Numbered from the stretch's first letter, positions 1 through 9,154 are shown. The stretch: DNA of 36,564 nucleotides from Ignavibacteria bacterium (GCA_016178625.1 JACOSX010000034.1:1-36564); one strand, 5' to 3'. Program-made: numbers and translations. Notes: generated from the letters alone by a model not told the origin.

Positions 1-1
1 G

Positions 2-97
2 CAAGGTTCGACGCTTCTCTTGAGATTCGAAGGGGTGGACGAAAGCGATGCCTTGCAGGCAGTGGTCGATTTGTTCGAACGCGGGTTCGATGAATAG
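2..97 (+). CDS. ptsH: Phosphocarrier protein HPr, C-terminal fragment (gene begins before the window)
   Basis: The first bases hold the last 31 codons of an open frame ending in TAG at 95-97. The translation (GSTLLLRFEGVDESDALQ followed by a short amphipathic helix) matches the final strand and helix of HPr, the small phosphocarrier that accepts phosphate from enzyme I. The stop is followed after three bases by the ptsI start codon, the classic ptsH-ptsI order, which supports the call despite the short fragment. The active-site histidine and regulatory serine lie outside the window, so it cannot be said whether this is a sugar-transport HPr or a regulatory paralogue. Confidence 0.75.
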   Translation, partial: QGSTLLLRFEGVDESDALQAVVDLFERGFDE

Positions 98-100
98 CTC

Positions 101-1873
101 ATGAAGTCCGATCAACCGCTACGCAGAGAAAAAATTCTGAAAGGTGTTCCCGCTTCTCCGGGGATCGCCATAGGATCAGCGCACCTGTTCTCTCAGGACA
201 TCCCGCGTGTCGAGGAGCGTTCGTTGAGCGATGGCGAAGTGGCTCTCGAATTTGACCGCGTAATCCGGGCATTGGAAAAGTCCTCCAAAGAATTGGATAA
301 GATTCTCGTGTTCGCCCAGCAGAAGGTGGGCGACGCGAAAGCGAAGATCTTCGAGGCGCAGATCATGGTGCTGCATGATGACGTGCTGATCGACACGATT
401 AGAAAGCGTATCCGACAGGAAAAGAAAAATGCTGAGTTCATTGTCAGCGATGAGATTGGGAAATACGCGAGCCTTATGCTCAGGGCACATGACGAATACA
501 TGCACGAGCGCGCACACGACATGGAGGATCTCAAGAATCGCATCATACGAAACCTCCTGCAAGAGAAACTCATCTCCAAGCTCGAAGGCTCTGTCATCAT
601 TGTTGCCCACACACTCACCCCAGCCGACACGATGATCCTCAGCAGAAATCACGTGCTCGGCTACGCGACCGATATGGGCGGAGTTACTTCTCATGCCGCG
701 CTCTTTTCACGCTCTCTGAAAATACCGGCAGTTGTCGGTCTCGGCGATGTCAGCCGCGAAGTGGAAACCGGGGACATGCTCATTATTGATGGCTATAGCG
801 GCACCATCGTTGTTCACCCTACACAGGAGCGGATCGAAGAATTCGAGCAGAAGCATGAGCGGTTATTGACCTTTGAAGCACAACTCGCGCTGCTCAAAGA
901 ATTGCCCGCGGAGACGCTGGATAAGCACAGCGTTGAACTTTCAGCGAACATCGAGTTGCCGGAAGAGCTGGAGTACGTTGTCGTACAAGGCTCACAAGGC
1001 GTGGGACTGTACCGAACTGAGAGCTTGCTTATCGGGCGCGACGACTTTCCATCGGAGGAAGAGCAGTATCAGGAATATAAACGCGTTGTCGATCGCATTT
1101 ACCCGAACCGTGTCATCATGCGCACGTTCGATATCGGTGGGGATAAGATTGCTCCTGGGATGGCAGAAGAAGCTAATCCGTTCCTCGGCTGGCGCGGTAT
1201 CCGAGTGTGTTTTGATCGCCCTGATCTGTTCATGAACCAACTGCGCGCGATGTTGCGCGCAAGCACTCGAAAAAATCTTGCCATCATGTTCCCGATGATA
1301 TCCACCATCGGCGAAGTGCGAAAAGCGAAAGAATACATCCTCAAGACGAAGACGGATCTCCGGGCGAAGCAGGTGAACTTCGATGATAACATTCAGGTCG
1401 GAGTAATGATCGAAGTCCCTGCCGCTGCGCTCACTGCATCTCAAATTGCCGCCGAAGTGGATTTCCTCAGCATCGGTTCCAATGACCTCATTCAATACCT
1501 CATCGCCGTCGATCGGGGCAACAGTCTGGTTGCCGGACTCTATCAGGAGTTCGAGCCAAGTGTGTTGACGACACTGAAACATGTCATCAATGCCGGACAC
1601 AAGGAAGGCATCTGGGTCGGCATCTGTGGTGAGATGGCTGGCAATCCGCTGGCGACCGCTCTGCTTATCGGACTTGGTATGGACGAGCTGAGCGTTGTTC
1701 CTGCCGTCCTTCCGGAGATCAAGAAAATCATCCGCTCGATGAACTATTCCGAAATGCGAAGGGTGGCGACCGAAGCCCTGCGCTTGACGACAGGGGAGGA
1801 GATTGAACTCTATCTTCGTACCGTTTTCCGGAAAGCATTTCCGGAGATACCACTCGACAATAACAACAGTTGA
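101..1873 (+). CDS. ptsI: Phosphoenolpyruvate-protein phosphotransferase (PTS enzyme I)
   Basis: A 590-residue protein of normal enzyme I length. It transfers phosphate from phosphoenolpyruvate to HPr in the cytoplasm, the first step of the phosphotransferase system. The N-terminal HPr-binding domain is followed by the swivelling phosphohistidine segment GGVTSHAALFSR, with the active histidine at residue 198. The C-terminal PEP-binding TIM barrel shows GVGLYRTE, the Mg-binding stretch SIGSNDLIQY, and GICGEMAGNP with the catalytic cysteine near residue 508. The ATG lies three bases after the ptsH stop, so the two genes are co-transcribed. No sugar-specific EIIB/EIIC gene is in the window, so a mainly regulatory role is possible. 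Confidence 0.96.
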   Translation: MKSDQPLRREKILKGVPASPGIAIGSAHLFSQDIPRVEERSLSDGEVALEFDRVIRALEKSSKELDKILVFAQQKVGDAKAKIFEAQIMVLHDDVLIDTIRKRIRQEKKNAEFIVSDEIGKYASLMLRAHDEYMHERAHDMEDLKNRIIRNLLQEKLISKLEGSVIIVAHTLTPADTMILSRNHVLGYATDMGGVTSHAALFSRSLKIPAVVGLGDVSREVETGDMLIIDGYSGTIVVHPTQERIEEFEQKHERLLTFEAQLALLKELPAETLDKHSVELSANIELPEELEYVVVQGSQGVGLYRTESLLIGRDDFPSEEEQYQEYKRVVDRIYPNRVIMRTFDIGGDKIAPGMAEEANPFLGWRGIRVCFDRPDLFMNQLRAMLRASTRKNLAIMFPMISTIGEVRKAKEYILKTKTDLRAKQVNFDDNIQVGVMIEVPAAALTASQIAAEVDFLSIGSNDLIQYLIAVDRGNSLVAGLYQEFEPSVLTTLKHVINAGHKEGIWVGICGEMAGNPLATALLIGLGMDELSVVPAVLPEIKKIIRSMNYSEMRRVATEALRLTTGEEIELYLRTVFRKAFPEIPLDNNNS

Positions 1874-1922
1874 AAGACAAAATCATCCTGAACCTCGATC
1901 TCACTATCTCAAACGATTAATT

Positions 1923-2972
1923 ATGACTGAATCCGCAATTCAACAATATGACAAGTCCGATATGCGCAAGCTGCTTGTCGATTTTCCAAAGCAGATTGAA
2001 GACGCAGTCCGCATTGGCAAGACAGCCGCATCGTCGCTCACAGCAAGAGAAGCTGAAAACATTGTCATCACCGGACTGGGCGGTTCTGCAATCGGAGGAG
2101 ATCTGCTCCGCTCCTATCTTGCAGATGAGCTGCGTGTGCCGTTCGTTGTCAACCGACATTATTTTTTGCCAGAGTTCGTGAATGACCGGAGTTTGGTGAT
2201 CGTCTCGAGCTATTCCGGCAATACCGAAGAAACGATCGCCGCGCACGCCGATGCTGCGAAGCGCAACGCGCAGGTCATCTGCATCAGCACCAACGGAGAG
2301 ACCGAGCTGATGGCGGCGAAGTTCGAGCAGCCATTGATCACTATTCCGAAAGGACTCCCGCCCCGCGCGGCGCTCGGATACTCGTTCTTCTCCCCACTGA
2401 TTGCGCTCACGGCGCTTAAGCTTGTTTCCTCGAAGGAAAAGGAAATTAAGGAAACGCTCTCGTTGCTGAAAAAGAAATCCAAGGTATATTCATCGCTGCT
2501 GAGCAAACAGAATCAAGCACTCGAGATTGCCAAGCAGCTCTATACGAAATTGCCCGTGATCTATTCGTCTGCCGATCGCTTCGATGTCGTGAACACGCGC
2601 TGGCGCGGACAGCTTGCCGAGAACGCCAAGGTACTCGCGTTCGGGCACGTGTTGCCGGAGATGAGCCACAACGAGCTTGTCGGGTGGAAGGTGCTGCGGC
2701 GCATCATGCAGGATATGGTTGTCATCTTTTTGCGCGATAAAGGAGATCACCCGCGGGTCCAGGTGCGAATGAACATTACGAGGGAAATTGTCGATCAGTA
2801 TGCCGCGAAGGTAATTGAAGTGCAGAGCGAAGGTAAGTCGCTCCTTGCGCGGATGTTCTCGCTGATTTATCTTGGAGATTGGGTGAGCTTCTATCTCGCC
2901 ATCCTGAACGGCGTTGATCCGACACCGGTGAAGGTAATAGATTATCTCAAGAATGAGCTGGCGAAGGCGTGA
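1923..2972 (+). CDS. Bifunctional phosphoglucose/phosphomannose isomerase
   Basis: A 349-residue SIS-fold isomerase that interconverts glucose-6-phosphate or mannose-6-phosphate with fructose-6-phosphate. The sugar-phosphate loop TGLGGSAIGGD (residues 50-60), the SSYSGNTEET motif, KGLPPRAALGYS, and the C-terminal HNELVGW segment are characteristic of the archaeal/bacterial bifunctional family. The open frame extends upstream to an ATG at 1803, but that would overlap the 3' end of ptsI by about 70 bases and add residues that do not look like the family. The ATG at 1923, 50 bases after ptsI, gives the usual length. It probably lies in the same transcript as ptsI, linking PTS phosphotransfer and upper glycolysis. 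Confidence 0.9.
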   Translation: MTESAIQQYDKSDMRKLLVDFPKQIEDAVRIGKTAASSLTAREAENIVITGLGGSAIGGDLLRSYLADELRVPFVVNRHYFLPEFVNDRSLVIVSSYSGNTEETIAAHADAAKRNAQVICISTNGETELMAAKFEQPLITIPKGLPPRAALGYSFFSPLIALTALKLVSSKEKEIKETLSLLKKKSKVYSSLLSKQNQALEIAKQLYTKLPVIYSSADRFDVVNTRWRGQLAENAKVLAFGHVLPEMSHNELVGWKVLRRIMQDMVVIFLRDKGDHPRVQVRMNITREIVDQYAAKVIEVQSEGKSLLARMFSLIYLGDWVSFYLAILNGVDPTPVKVIDYLKNELAKA

Positions 2973-3098
2973 GGATAGAAGGTGAAAGGTGTTGGGTTTT
3001 AGGTAGAAGTTTTTTTCATCGCAGATACGCGGAGGGAGAAAAAATTATATTGAGGAAAGAACACAATTAAAGATAAAATTTATACAAGGCAAAAAAAG

Positions 3099-4040
3099 AT
3101 GAGTTACGAAGGCGAAATGCTTAAAGACTTGAGAATGCCTCCTCGGAAGGATGTTGAAAAGGCATTACTGGTAACCTTATTTAAACATAATGGCATTATA
3201 AAAGAATTTGGTCCGAGACAAGAAATTGTCGATGAAATTGCAAATGAATTCAGGCTCAATGAGAAGCAGAGAGCGGCGTTTCTACAAACAATTTATCGTA
3301 AAGAAAATAGAGTTAAGAAATCTTTCCTTTGGCATCGTCTTTTGTTTCGTGCAGCCGATTCCTTAGCAAATGAAAAATTAGTTTCGAGACCAACGTCAAC
3401 ACTACAACTCACCAAGAAAAGAGAATGGATGCTCACGGAGAAAGGTTTTGATGAAGCACTAAAGCTTTTACGTATTCCAAATACACAAAAAGAATTCTTA
3501 CCGACAAAATCTTTTGAAGTTCAAAGAGTCATAAAGAAATTAACTGACACACGACGACCAAAAAGTTATAATCCATTTGATAATCAAAAGAAGACTGTAA
3601 AGGTGACGAGGAATTCTATATTAAGAGAAAGAGGCTTTCGCCAAGCTGTCATTGAAGCCTATGATTTCAGATGCGCAGCTTGTGGAATGAAAATTAATTC
3701 ACCCGATTCTTTATATTGGGAAGTCGAAGCTGCCCATATCGTACCCCATCGTCACTATGGCAAGGACGACGTTTGGAACGGACTTTCTCTGTGCCGTTTC
3801 CATCATTGGGCATTTGATGTGGGTTGGTTTGCTCTCCGAACTAACTTCACCATAGAAGTTGCACCAAAAATTAATTCTTTACCTGTTAGTGAGGGGAGAA
3901 TGGGAAACTATGAAGTTTTAAAAAATATATTGAAAAACGATGTAAAGATAATCTTACCAAAACAACCCAACGTATATCCACACGTTAATGCGATTCTGTG
4001 GCATCGGAAGCATATTTTTCATTCTTCAGAAAGGATTTAG
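3099..4040 (+). CDS. HNH endonuclease with Mrr_N-like winged-helix N-terminal domain
   Basis: A 313-residue protein with two parts. Residues about 15-125 resemble the winged-helix N-terminal domain of Mrr-type restriction enzymes, ending in the typical LTEKGFDEA strand-helix. Residues about 180-245 form an HNH/beta-beta-alpha-metal nuclease: C192-x2-C195, the EAAHIVPH motif with H213, N227 in WNGLSLC, and C232-x2-HH (H235/H236) followed by AFD. The family cleaves DNA; many members are stand-alone or modification-dependent restriction enzymes. No methyltransferase gene is adjacent. The DNA is visibly more AT-rich than both neighbours and the codon use differs (many AAA, AAT and ATA codons), suggesting horizontal acquisition. 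Target specificity cannot be read from the sequence. Confidence 0.82.
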   Translation: MSYEGEMLKDLRMPPRKDVEKALLVTLFKHNGIIKEFGPRQEIVDEIANEFRLNEKQRAAFLQTIYRKENRVKKSFLWHRLLFRAADSLANEKLVSRPTSTLQLTKKREWMLTEKGFDEALKLLRIPNTQKEFLPTKSFEVQRVIKKLTDTRRPKSYNPFDNQKKTVKVTRNSILRERGFRQAVIEAYDFRCAACGMKINSPDSLYWEVEAAHIVPHRHYGKDDVWNGLSLCRFHHWAFDVGWFALRTNFTIEVAPKINSLPVSEGRMGNYEVLKNILKNDVKIILPKQPNVYPHVNAILWHRKHIFHSSERI

Positions 4041-4053
4041 AGAGAGGTAACAT

Positions 4054-4251
4054 ATGATAGACACAGAAAGAATCGTGTACTCACTCAATGTTGAAGATAT
4101 TCAAGAAGTCGCGCGGCAAATTCTTGACAGAGAACTCACGGAAAAAGAAATCGCTCTTGTTGAAGAATCACTCGGTGATTACATCAGTTGGTTCGATGCG
4201 ATAGAGTTTGCCATTAGAAAACGCATAAAAATAGAAGATGACGACGAGTAG
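4054..4251 (+). CDS. Small acidic hypothetical protein (65 aa) downstream of the HNH nuclease
   Basis: A 65-residue protein, rich in Glu and Asp, with no signal peptide or membrane segment. It reads as two or three predicted helices (a repeated pattern of VEDIQEVARQIL and ELTEKEIALVEESL) and ends in an acidic tail EDDDE. It starts 13 bases after the nuclease stop, behind a GAGAGAGG ribosome-binding site, so it is almost certainly co-transcribed. I do not recognise the family. Position and charge would fit an inhibitor or partner of the nuclease, but nothing in the sequence proves this; it may be an unrelated passenger of the same acquired segment. Confidence 0.65.
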   Translation: MIDTERIVYSLNVEDIQEVARQILDRELTEKEIALVEESLGDYISWFDAIEFAIRKRIKIEDDDE

Positions 4252-4334
4252 CTATTTGTATCATTAAGTACAATAGTACCACATTTACTACGTGAAACCA
4301 GAAACTTGAACCGCATGTTGTTTATTATGACCCC

Positions 4335-7175
4335 ATGCTCAGAAAAGCCGCTTTATATTGCTGTCTCTTTTTCCTCTTCCTGACCTCCGCCTCCGCGCAG
4401 TTTTTCTACTTCGGTCGGAACAAAGTCCAGTACACCGATTTCGACTGGCACGTGCTCAAGACCGAGCACTTCGATATCTATTATTATCCTGAGATGCAAG
4501 ACCTCGCTGAGCGCGGTGCATTCTTCGCTGAGGAGAGCTACAAAGCGCTTGAGCAGAAGTTCAACCACAACGTCACCAACCGCGTCCCGCTGATCTTTTA
4601 TAGCTCGCATCTTCACTTCCAGCAAACAAATACAACACCCGGCTTCATCCCCGAAGGTGTCGGCGGGTTCTTTGAGTTCCTCAAAGGTCGTGTCGTCATT
4701 CCGTACAACGGCTCGATGTGGGATTTCCGCCACGTTATCCGGCACGAGCTGGTGCATGTCTTTATGCACAGCAAGATTAATCGCGTGCTGCTGGATCACC
4801 GCATGGCACAGGATCATCTGCCGCCGCTCTGGTTCGTGGAGGGACTTGCGGAGTACTGGTCGAATGACTGGGACATTCAAGCCGAAATGGTGCTGCGCGA
4901 TGCTGTCGTCAGTGGCTACCTTGTACCGTTGAGTGATATCGATCAGATCTTTGGATCATTCTTGATGTACAAGGAGGGACAAAACATCCTGCAGTTCATC
5001 GGAGAGCGACATGGTGAAGAAAAAATCCTCTTGCTCATGGAGAACTTCTGGAAGTCTAGCTCCTTCGACGATATCTTCAAGCTCACCATCGATCGCAGGT
5101 TCAAGGACTTCGACGACGAGTGGACCTACGCTCTGAAGAAAAAATATTATCCGTTGCTTGCATCATCTGATCAGCCGAGCGCGGTCTCCCAGCAGATAAT
5201 CTCTGAAGGGTTTAATTCGAAACCGGTGGTTTATAAGAATGGCGACAAGAAGGAGATCTATTTTATCGGTAACCACACCGGGTACACAAGCATCTTTCAT
5301 GTGCCGTATGGGATGCCGAAGGAAAAGCCGGAGACGGTGATTGAAGGTGAGAAGACGGATGAGTTTGAAGCCTTCCATCTCTTTCAGAGCAAGCTTGATA
5401 TTTCACCGAGCGGTATTCTCGCGTTCGTCACCAAGAGTGGCGAGAACGACGCGCTTCATCTCTACGATCTGAAGAACAATCGCATCGTCGAGACGCTGCG
5501 CTTCAAAGACCTCGTTGTGCTCGGTTCGCCCTCGTGGTCACCTGATGGAAAACGAATCGTCTTTACCGCAGTCGATAAATCAGGCAACAACGATCTGTAC
5601 ATCTGGGATCTCGACAAGACCACCTTGACACGTTTGACCAACGACGTCTATGATGAGCGCGATCCGGAGTGGTCGCCTTCCGGCAGGCAGATTGTCTTCA
5701 GCTCGGATCGCACCCCGTATGGTGAGCGGGGAGTTCACAACTTGTTCGTGTATGATGGTACGACAGGCGAGATCTCGTATCTCACCTACGGCAACGAAAG
5801 TTACTACTCGCCGCGGTATTCTCCGGACGGCCGAGCACTGATGTTTACGTCCGACATCGGTGGCGCGCGCAACGTGTGGATGATGAAATTTGATAGTCTC
5901 GGGTTCTCGAAGGAGATGCGGAAGATTACACAATTCACGACCGCCGCGTTTGACCCGACGTGGGCAGATAGCGATATGGTGTTTGTTGCCTTCGAGAATT
6001 TCAGCTTCCAGATTCGATCAGTGGAAAATGTCTATGCTGTATATGACTCGTCGAACATTGTTCGGCCCATAAACATCCTGGTGACAGAGAAGCCGTGGAA
6101 GCCTCAATCGATCGCAGGTACGCAGGAGGTGAAACCTCTCCGGTACACGGGTGAGTACAGCCTCGATATAGCGCAGAGCCAAATTGCCACCGATCCGGTC
6201 TTTGGAACCGCCGGTGGTGCGTTCCTCGCGTTAAGCGATCTGCTCGGGAATGAGCAGTACAATTTTCTATTGTATAACTCCGCGCAAAGCTCGGATGAAT
6301 TGCTTTCCAGTTTTAACATCGCCATCTCACGCCTTTCGCTGCAACAGCGTACCAACTACGCGTATGGAATCTACCGCTTCAGTGGTAGGCGATACGACTT
6401 GACCGATCCCGATCTCTTTTTCTTCGAACGAGTGTTTGGTGGCTACTTCACCTTGAGTTATCCGATCTCAAAGTTCAGGAGGATCGGTGTCCTCACAAGC
6501 ATCAGTAATTCCGAGAAAGATGCATCGGAGGCGGTGTTCTTCGATTCTCCGGGTGCGAATAATCTCGATCATGCTCGACGGGCTCTGTTTCTCTCGAACT
6601 CTATTTCATTTACCCACGACAATTCTCTCTGGGGACCGAGCGGTCCGCTCGACGGGAACAGGTTCAACATTACACTTGCGTACACAACCGACATCCAATT
6701 CTCGAATGCAAATTACTATTCGATCATTCTCGATTACCGCCATTACTTCCGGATTGCACAGCGTTCCGCGTACGCTACGCGGTTCTGGTTATTCTATAAC
6801 GATGGAAGAGAAGCGCGGCGGTTCTTCATGGGGGGAAGTTGGGATCTTCGAGGATACCCGCGGTGGTCGTTGCGGGGGAAAAAGTTATGGTTGACCAGTC
6901 ATGAGCTTCGCTTTCCGTTCCTCGATCAGCTTGCGATCAGGTTTCCGTTCGGCGGATTGACACTTGTCGGCATCCGAGGCGCGTTGTTCTTCGACGCGGG
7001 GAATGCATGGGATGATCAATACGATCAAACGCGGGGGAGCGTTGGACTTGGCATGCGCCTCAACCTCGGCGGCGTACTGGTGTTGCGCTATGACCTGGGG
7101 AAGCGTATCGAAGACAATTTCACAACCATTCAACAGGGATTGTTCCATCAATTTTTCTTTGGGTGGGATTTCTGA
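4335..7175 (+). CDS. Secreted fusion: gluzincin-type metalloprotease domain, PD40/TolB-like propeller, Omp85-type beta-barrel
   Basis: A 946-residue exported protein. A hydrophobic signal peptide ends near SASA-Q (residues 20-22). Residues about 30-270 resemble a peptidase-MA type gluzincin: HELVH at 137-141 gives the zinc-binding HExxH, and FVEGLAEYW supplies a candidate third ligand (E169 or E173). Residues about 285-590 carry WD40-like PD40 repeats such as PSWSPDGKRIVF, PEWSPSGRQIVF and PRYSPDGRALMF. The remaining ~330 residues look like an Omp85/surface-antigen barrel, with the signature GGSWDLRGYPRWSLRG, the strand HELRFPF and a C-terminal aromatic-rich end (FFFGWDF). Predicted location: outer membrane, with the head in the periplasm or outside. 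The stop codon overlaps the next ATG (TGATG), so translation is coupled to a BamB-like lipoprotein. Substrate unknown. Confidence 0.82.
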   Translation: MLRKAALYCCLFFLFLTSASAQFFYFGRNKVQYTDFDWHVLKTEHFDIYYYPEMQDLAERGAFFAEESYKALEQKFNHNVTNRVPLIFYSSHLHFQQTNTTPGFIPEGVGGFFEFLKGRVVIPYNGSMWDFRHVIRHELVHVFMHSKINRVLLDHRMAQDHLPPLWFVEGLAEYWSNDWDIQAEMVLRDAVVSGYLVPLSDIDQIFGSFLMYKEGQNILQFIGERHGEEKILLLMENFWKSSSFDDIFKLTIDRRFKDFDDEWTYALKKKYYPLLASSDQPSAVSQQIISEGFNSKPVVYKNGDKKEIYFIGNHTGYTSIFHVPYGMPKEKPETVIEGEKTDEFEAFHLFQSKLDISPSGILAFVTKSGENDALHLYDLKNNRIVETLRFKDLVVLGSPSWSPDGKRIVFTAVDKSGNNDLYIWDLDKTTLTRLTNDVYDERDPEWSPSGRQIVFSSDRTPYGERGVHNLFVYDGTTGEISYLTYGNESYYSPRYSPDGRALMFTSDIGGARNVWMMKFDSLGFSKEMRKITQFTTAAFDPTWADSDMVFVAFENFSFQIRSVENVYAVYDSSNIVRPINILVTEKPWKPQSIAGTQEVKPLRYTGEYSLDIAQSQIATDPVFGTAGGAFLALSDLLGNEQYNFLLYNSAQSSDELLSSFNIAISRLSLQQRTNYAYGIYRFSGRRYDLTDPDLFFFERVFGGYFTLSYPISKFRRIGVLTSISNSEKDASEAVFFDSPGANNLDHARRALFLSNSISFTHDNSLWGPSGPLDGNRFNITLAYTTDIQFSNANYYSIILDYRHYFRIAQRSAYATRFWLFYNDGREARRFFMGGSWDLRGYPRWSLRGKKLWLTSHELRFPFLDQLAIRFPFGGLTLVGIRGALFFDAGNAWDDQYDQTRGSVGLGMRLNLGGVLVLRYDLGKRIEDNFTTIQQGLFHQFFFGWDF

Positions 7176-8329
7176 TGAGACGATGTTCACTCTTCGCGAT
7201 GATTATCCTCATGCTCGGCGGAATCGGCTGCAGTTATATCCGTCTTCAGCAATCCCTATCGAGCCGACCAACTGATTGGGTCATGTATGGCGGAAATGCC
7301 GGCAGGCTCAACCTCGCACACGAAGTGCTGCAGCCACCGCTTTCCATGGCGTGGGAGTATGATGCTTCCGCAGGATTCGGGCCATCTTCCGCTGTTGCGG
7401 CTGACAGCTTCCTTTTTGTAGGAAATTTGCAAGGAGAGGTCCACGCCGTTCGCATCAGTGACGGCAAAGGCGCAGGAGTATTTGACTTCGGCTCAGCAAT
7501 TGTCGGAACGCCAGTGCTGGATCGTGATCTCCTCTATGTTGTACTTGCGCATGATGAGGAGAGCGTCATTGCGTATAATTTGCGGTTTGCCTCAATCAAA
7601 TGGAAAGCGAAAATCGGTGACGTGGAATCGTCCCCTCTGATATTAGACAAACGACTTTACGTCACGACCCTCACAGGGAAACTCGTGTGTCTTGAAAAGA
7701 ATGACGGTATGATAGCCTGGACGTACGAGCTTCCATCCCACGTTCGCACACGGATCATCCACTCATCACCTGCCAGCGACAGCACCCTTATCGTATTCGG
7801 TTGCGACAATGGGTCGGTATACGCTGTCGGTGCAAACGATGGAAAATTACGGTGGAGCATCAACACTCGTAAGAGTGTCGTTGCATCGCCTTCGATCTCC
7901 CGGGGAAAGGTCTTTATTGGTTCACTTGACAGTACCCTCTACGCACTTGATGTTTCGACAGGCAAACAACTATGGGCACAACCGCTCGGTGCGAAGATTT
8001 ATTCCTCTCAGGCAGTTGACCACAATCGGGTGTACGTGGGTACGGTAGGGAGAACCATCTACTGCTTGGACGCAGAAAACGGAACCATTATCTGGAAAGT
8101 GAACACGAACGGCGTCATCAACAGTCCACCCCTCATTTCAGGCAACGTCGTATACGTCGGATGCATCGATAAAGTGCTGTACGCGCTCCAGGGAGAAACT
8201 GGTGACGTGCTCTGGCAATTCAGGACGGAAGGACGGATCAAGACGATGCCGATAATCTCAAAAAATTATCTCTTCGTTCTCGCTGAAGATCGATCAGTGA
8301 TTGCATTCACACACTCAGGCGCGCGATGA
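7175..8329 (+). CDS. PQQ-repeat beta-propeller lipoprotein (BamB-like)
   Basis: A 384-residue protein with a lipoprotein signal peptide: MRRCS, a hydrophobic core, and a lipobox LGGIGC with the lipidated cysteine near residue 19. The body is a series of PQQ-like propeller blades, each with a G-x-(V/L)YAL-(D/N)xxTGKxLW pattern, for example SLDSTLYALDVSTGKQLW and DKVLYALQGETGDVLW. It resembles BamB, the propeller lipoprotein that assists BamA in outer-membrane protein insertion. The ATG at 7175 overlaps the upstream stop. A GTG at 7163 is also in frame, but it lies inside the upstream barrel gene and would spoil the signal peptide. Coupling to an Omp85-type barrel argues for a role in envelope assembly; the exact partner is inferred. 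Confidence 0.85.
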   Translation: MRRCSLFAMIILMLGGIGCSYIRLQQSLSSRPTDWVMYGGNAGRLNLAHEVLQPPLSMAWEYDASAGFGPSSAVAADSFLFVGNLQGEVHAVRISDGKGAGVFDFGSAIVGTPVLDRDLLYVVLAHDEESVIAYNLRFASIKWKAKIGDVESSPLILDKRLYVTTLTGKLVCLEKNDGMIAWTYELPSHVRTRIIHSSPASDSTLIVFGCDNGSVYAVGANDGKLRWSINTRKSVVASPSISRGKVFIGSLDSTLYALDVSTGKQLWAQPLGAKIYSSQAVDHNRVYVGTVGRTIYCLDAENGTIIWKVNTNGVINSPPLISGNVVYVGCIDKVLYALQGETGDVLWQFRTEGRIKTMPIISKNYLFVLAEDRSVIAFTHSGAR

Positions 8330-9129
8330 AAGGCATTTCCATCTTCATAGTTCTCCTCGCGATTCTTTCTGATTCGCGGTGTGTTACCGCCTCTACAGAA
8401 GATTCGCGATCCATGTCGCGTGATTCACTACAAGAAGACAATGGATCTCTCACTGTACACTGTGATCTTGCCGGGGTCCAGGTCGTGTTAGATACCATCC
8501 TGCTTGGTGTAGCTCCGCTTAACGGCACCGCAATCTCGGAAGGAGTTCACGTACTGCGCTTCATCCATCCTGAAAGCAAACAGTGGCAGTATTCTGCGCT
8601 GATCGAGACGGTCACCGTTCACCCGACGGAACATTTTGAGCGCACAGTCCATTTTCCGTATTTCTACCACATCACTTCCGAACCTTATGGAGCAACCGTA
8701 CGATTTCATGATTCGATTATTGGCGTAACACCCCTTTATTTCACAGGGTACGTACAGCAGAATTTCGTTTCGCTCTCTAAAGATGGATTTGAAGAGACAA
8801 CCATTCCCTTGTCGGGTGATCCGCGGGAAGTTCATGTTATCCTGAAACCTCTCCGAGGGTTCTCGCGGGATAAATCGTCTGATTACCTGTCGTTCGATCA
8901 ATCGAAGAATCCCGTACCGATCTATATCACGACTGGTGCAACAGTGCTTAGTGGTGTTGCCGCGGCGTACTTCAAAATCAAAGCTGACGGATATTACGAT
9001 GAGTATCGTCGGACATACGATCCGGGAACGCTTGATCAAGTTCATCGGTATGATGTTGTCTCGGGAATTTCGCTCGCGGCAAGCGAAATCAGCCTACTGG
9101 TGCTCACCTATTTGCTTCTCTCGCACTAA
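8326..9129 (+). CDS. PEGA-domain envelope protein with terminal transmembrane segments
   Basis: A 267-residue protein with an N-terminal signal or anchor (MKGISIFIVLLAILS). Two PEGA-type beta-sandwich modules follow: residues about 40-110 (GSLTVHCDLAGVQVVLD ... LGVAPL) and about 115-180 (ITSEPYGATVRFHDSII ... GVTPLYF). This SxPxGAxVxxxxxxxGxTP pattern is the PEGA signature, found in surface-associated proteins. Residues about 203-265 hold two hydrophobic stretches (YITTGATVLSGVAAAYF and ISLAASEISLLVLTYLLL) that could be membrane helices. The ATG overlaps the stop of the BamB-like gene (ATGA), making it the third gene of a coupled envelope operon. Precise function unknown. Confidence 0.75.
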   Translation: MKGISIFIVLLAILSDSRCVTASTEDSRSMSRDSLQEDNGSLTVHCDLAGVQVVLDTILLGVAPLNGTAISEGVHVLRFIHPESKQWQYSALIETVTVHPTEHFERTVHFPYFYHITSEPYGATVRFHDSIIGVTPLYFTGYVQQNFVSLSKDGFEETTIPLSGDPREVHVILKPLRGFSRDKSSDYLSFDQSKNPVPIYITTGATVLSGVAAAYFKIKADGYYDEYRRTYDPGTLDQVHRYDVVSGISLAASEISLLVLTYLLLSH

Positions 9130-9154
9130 ATTGGTCAAAATCTCATACAAAGAC

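Noticed and set aside
1803-1922. Upstream ATG for the Pgi/Pmi gene
   Set aside because: It overlaps the ptsI 3' end and adds 40 residues unlike the family; the ATG at 1923 gives normal length.
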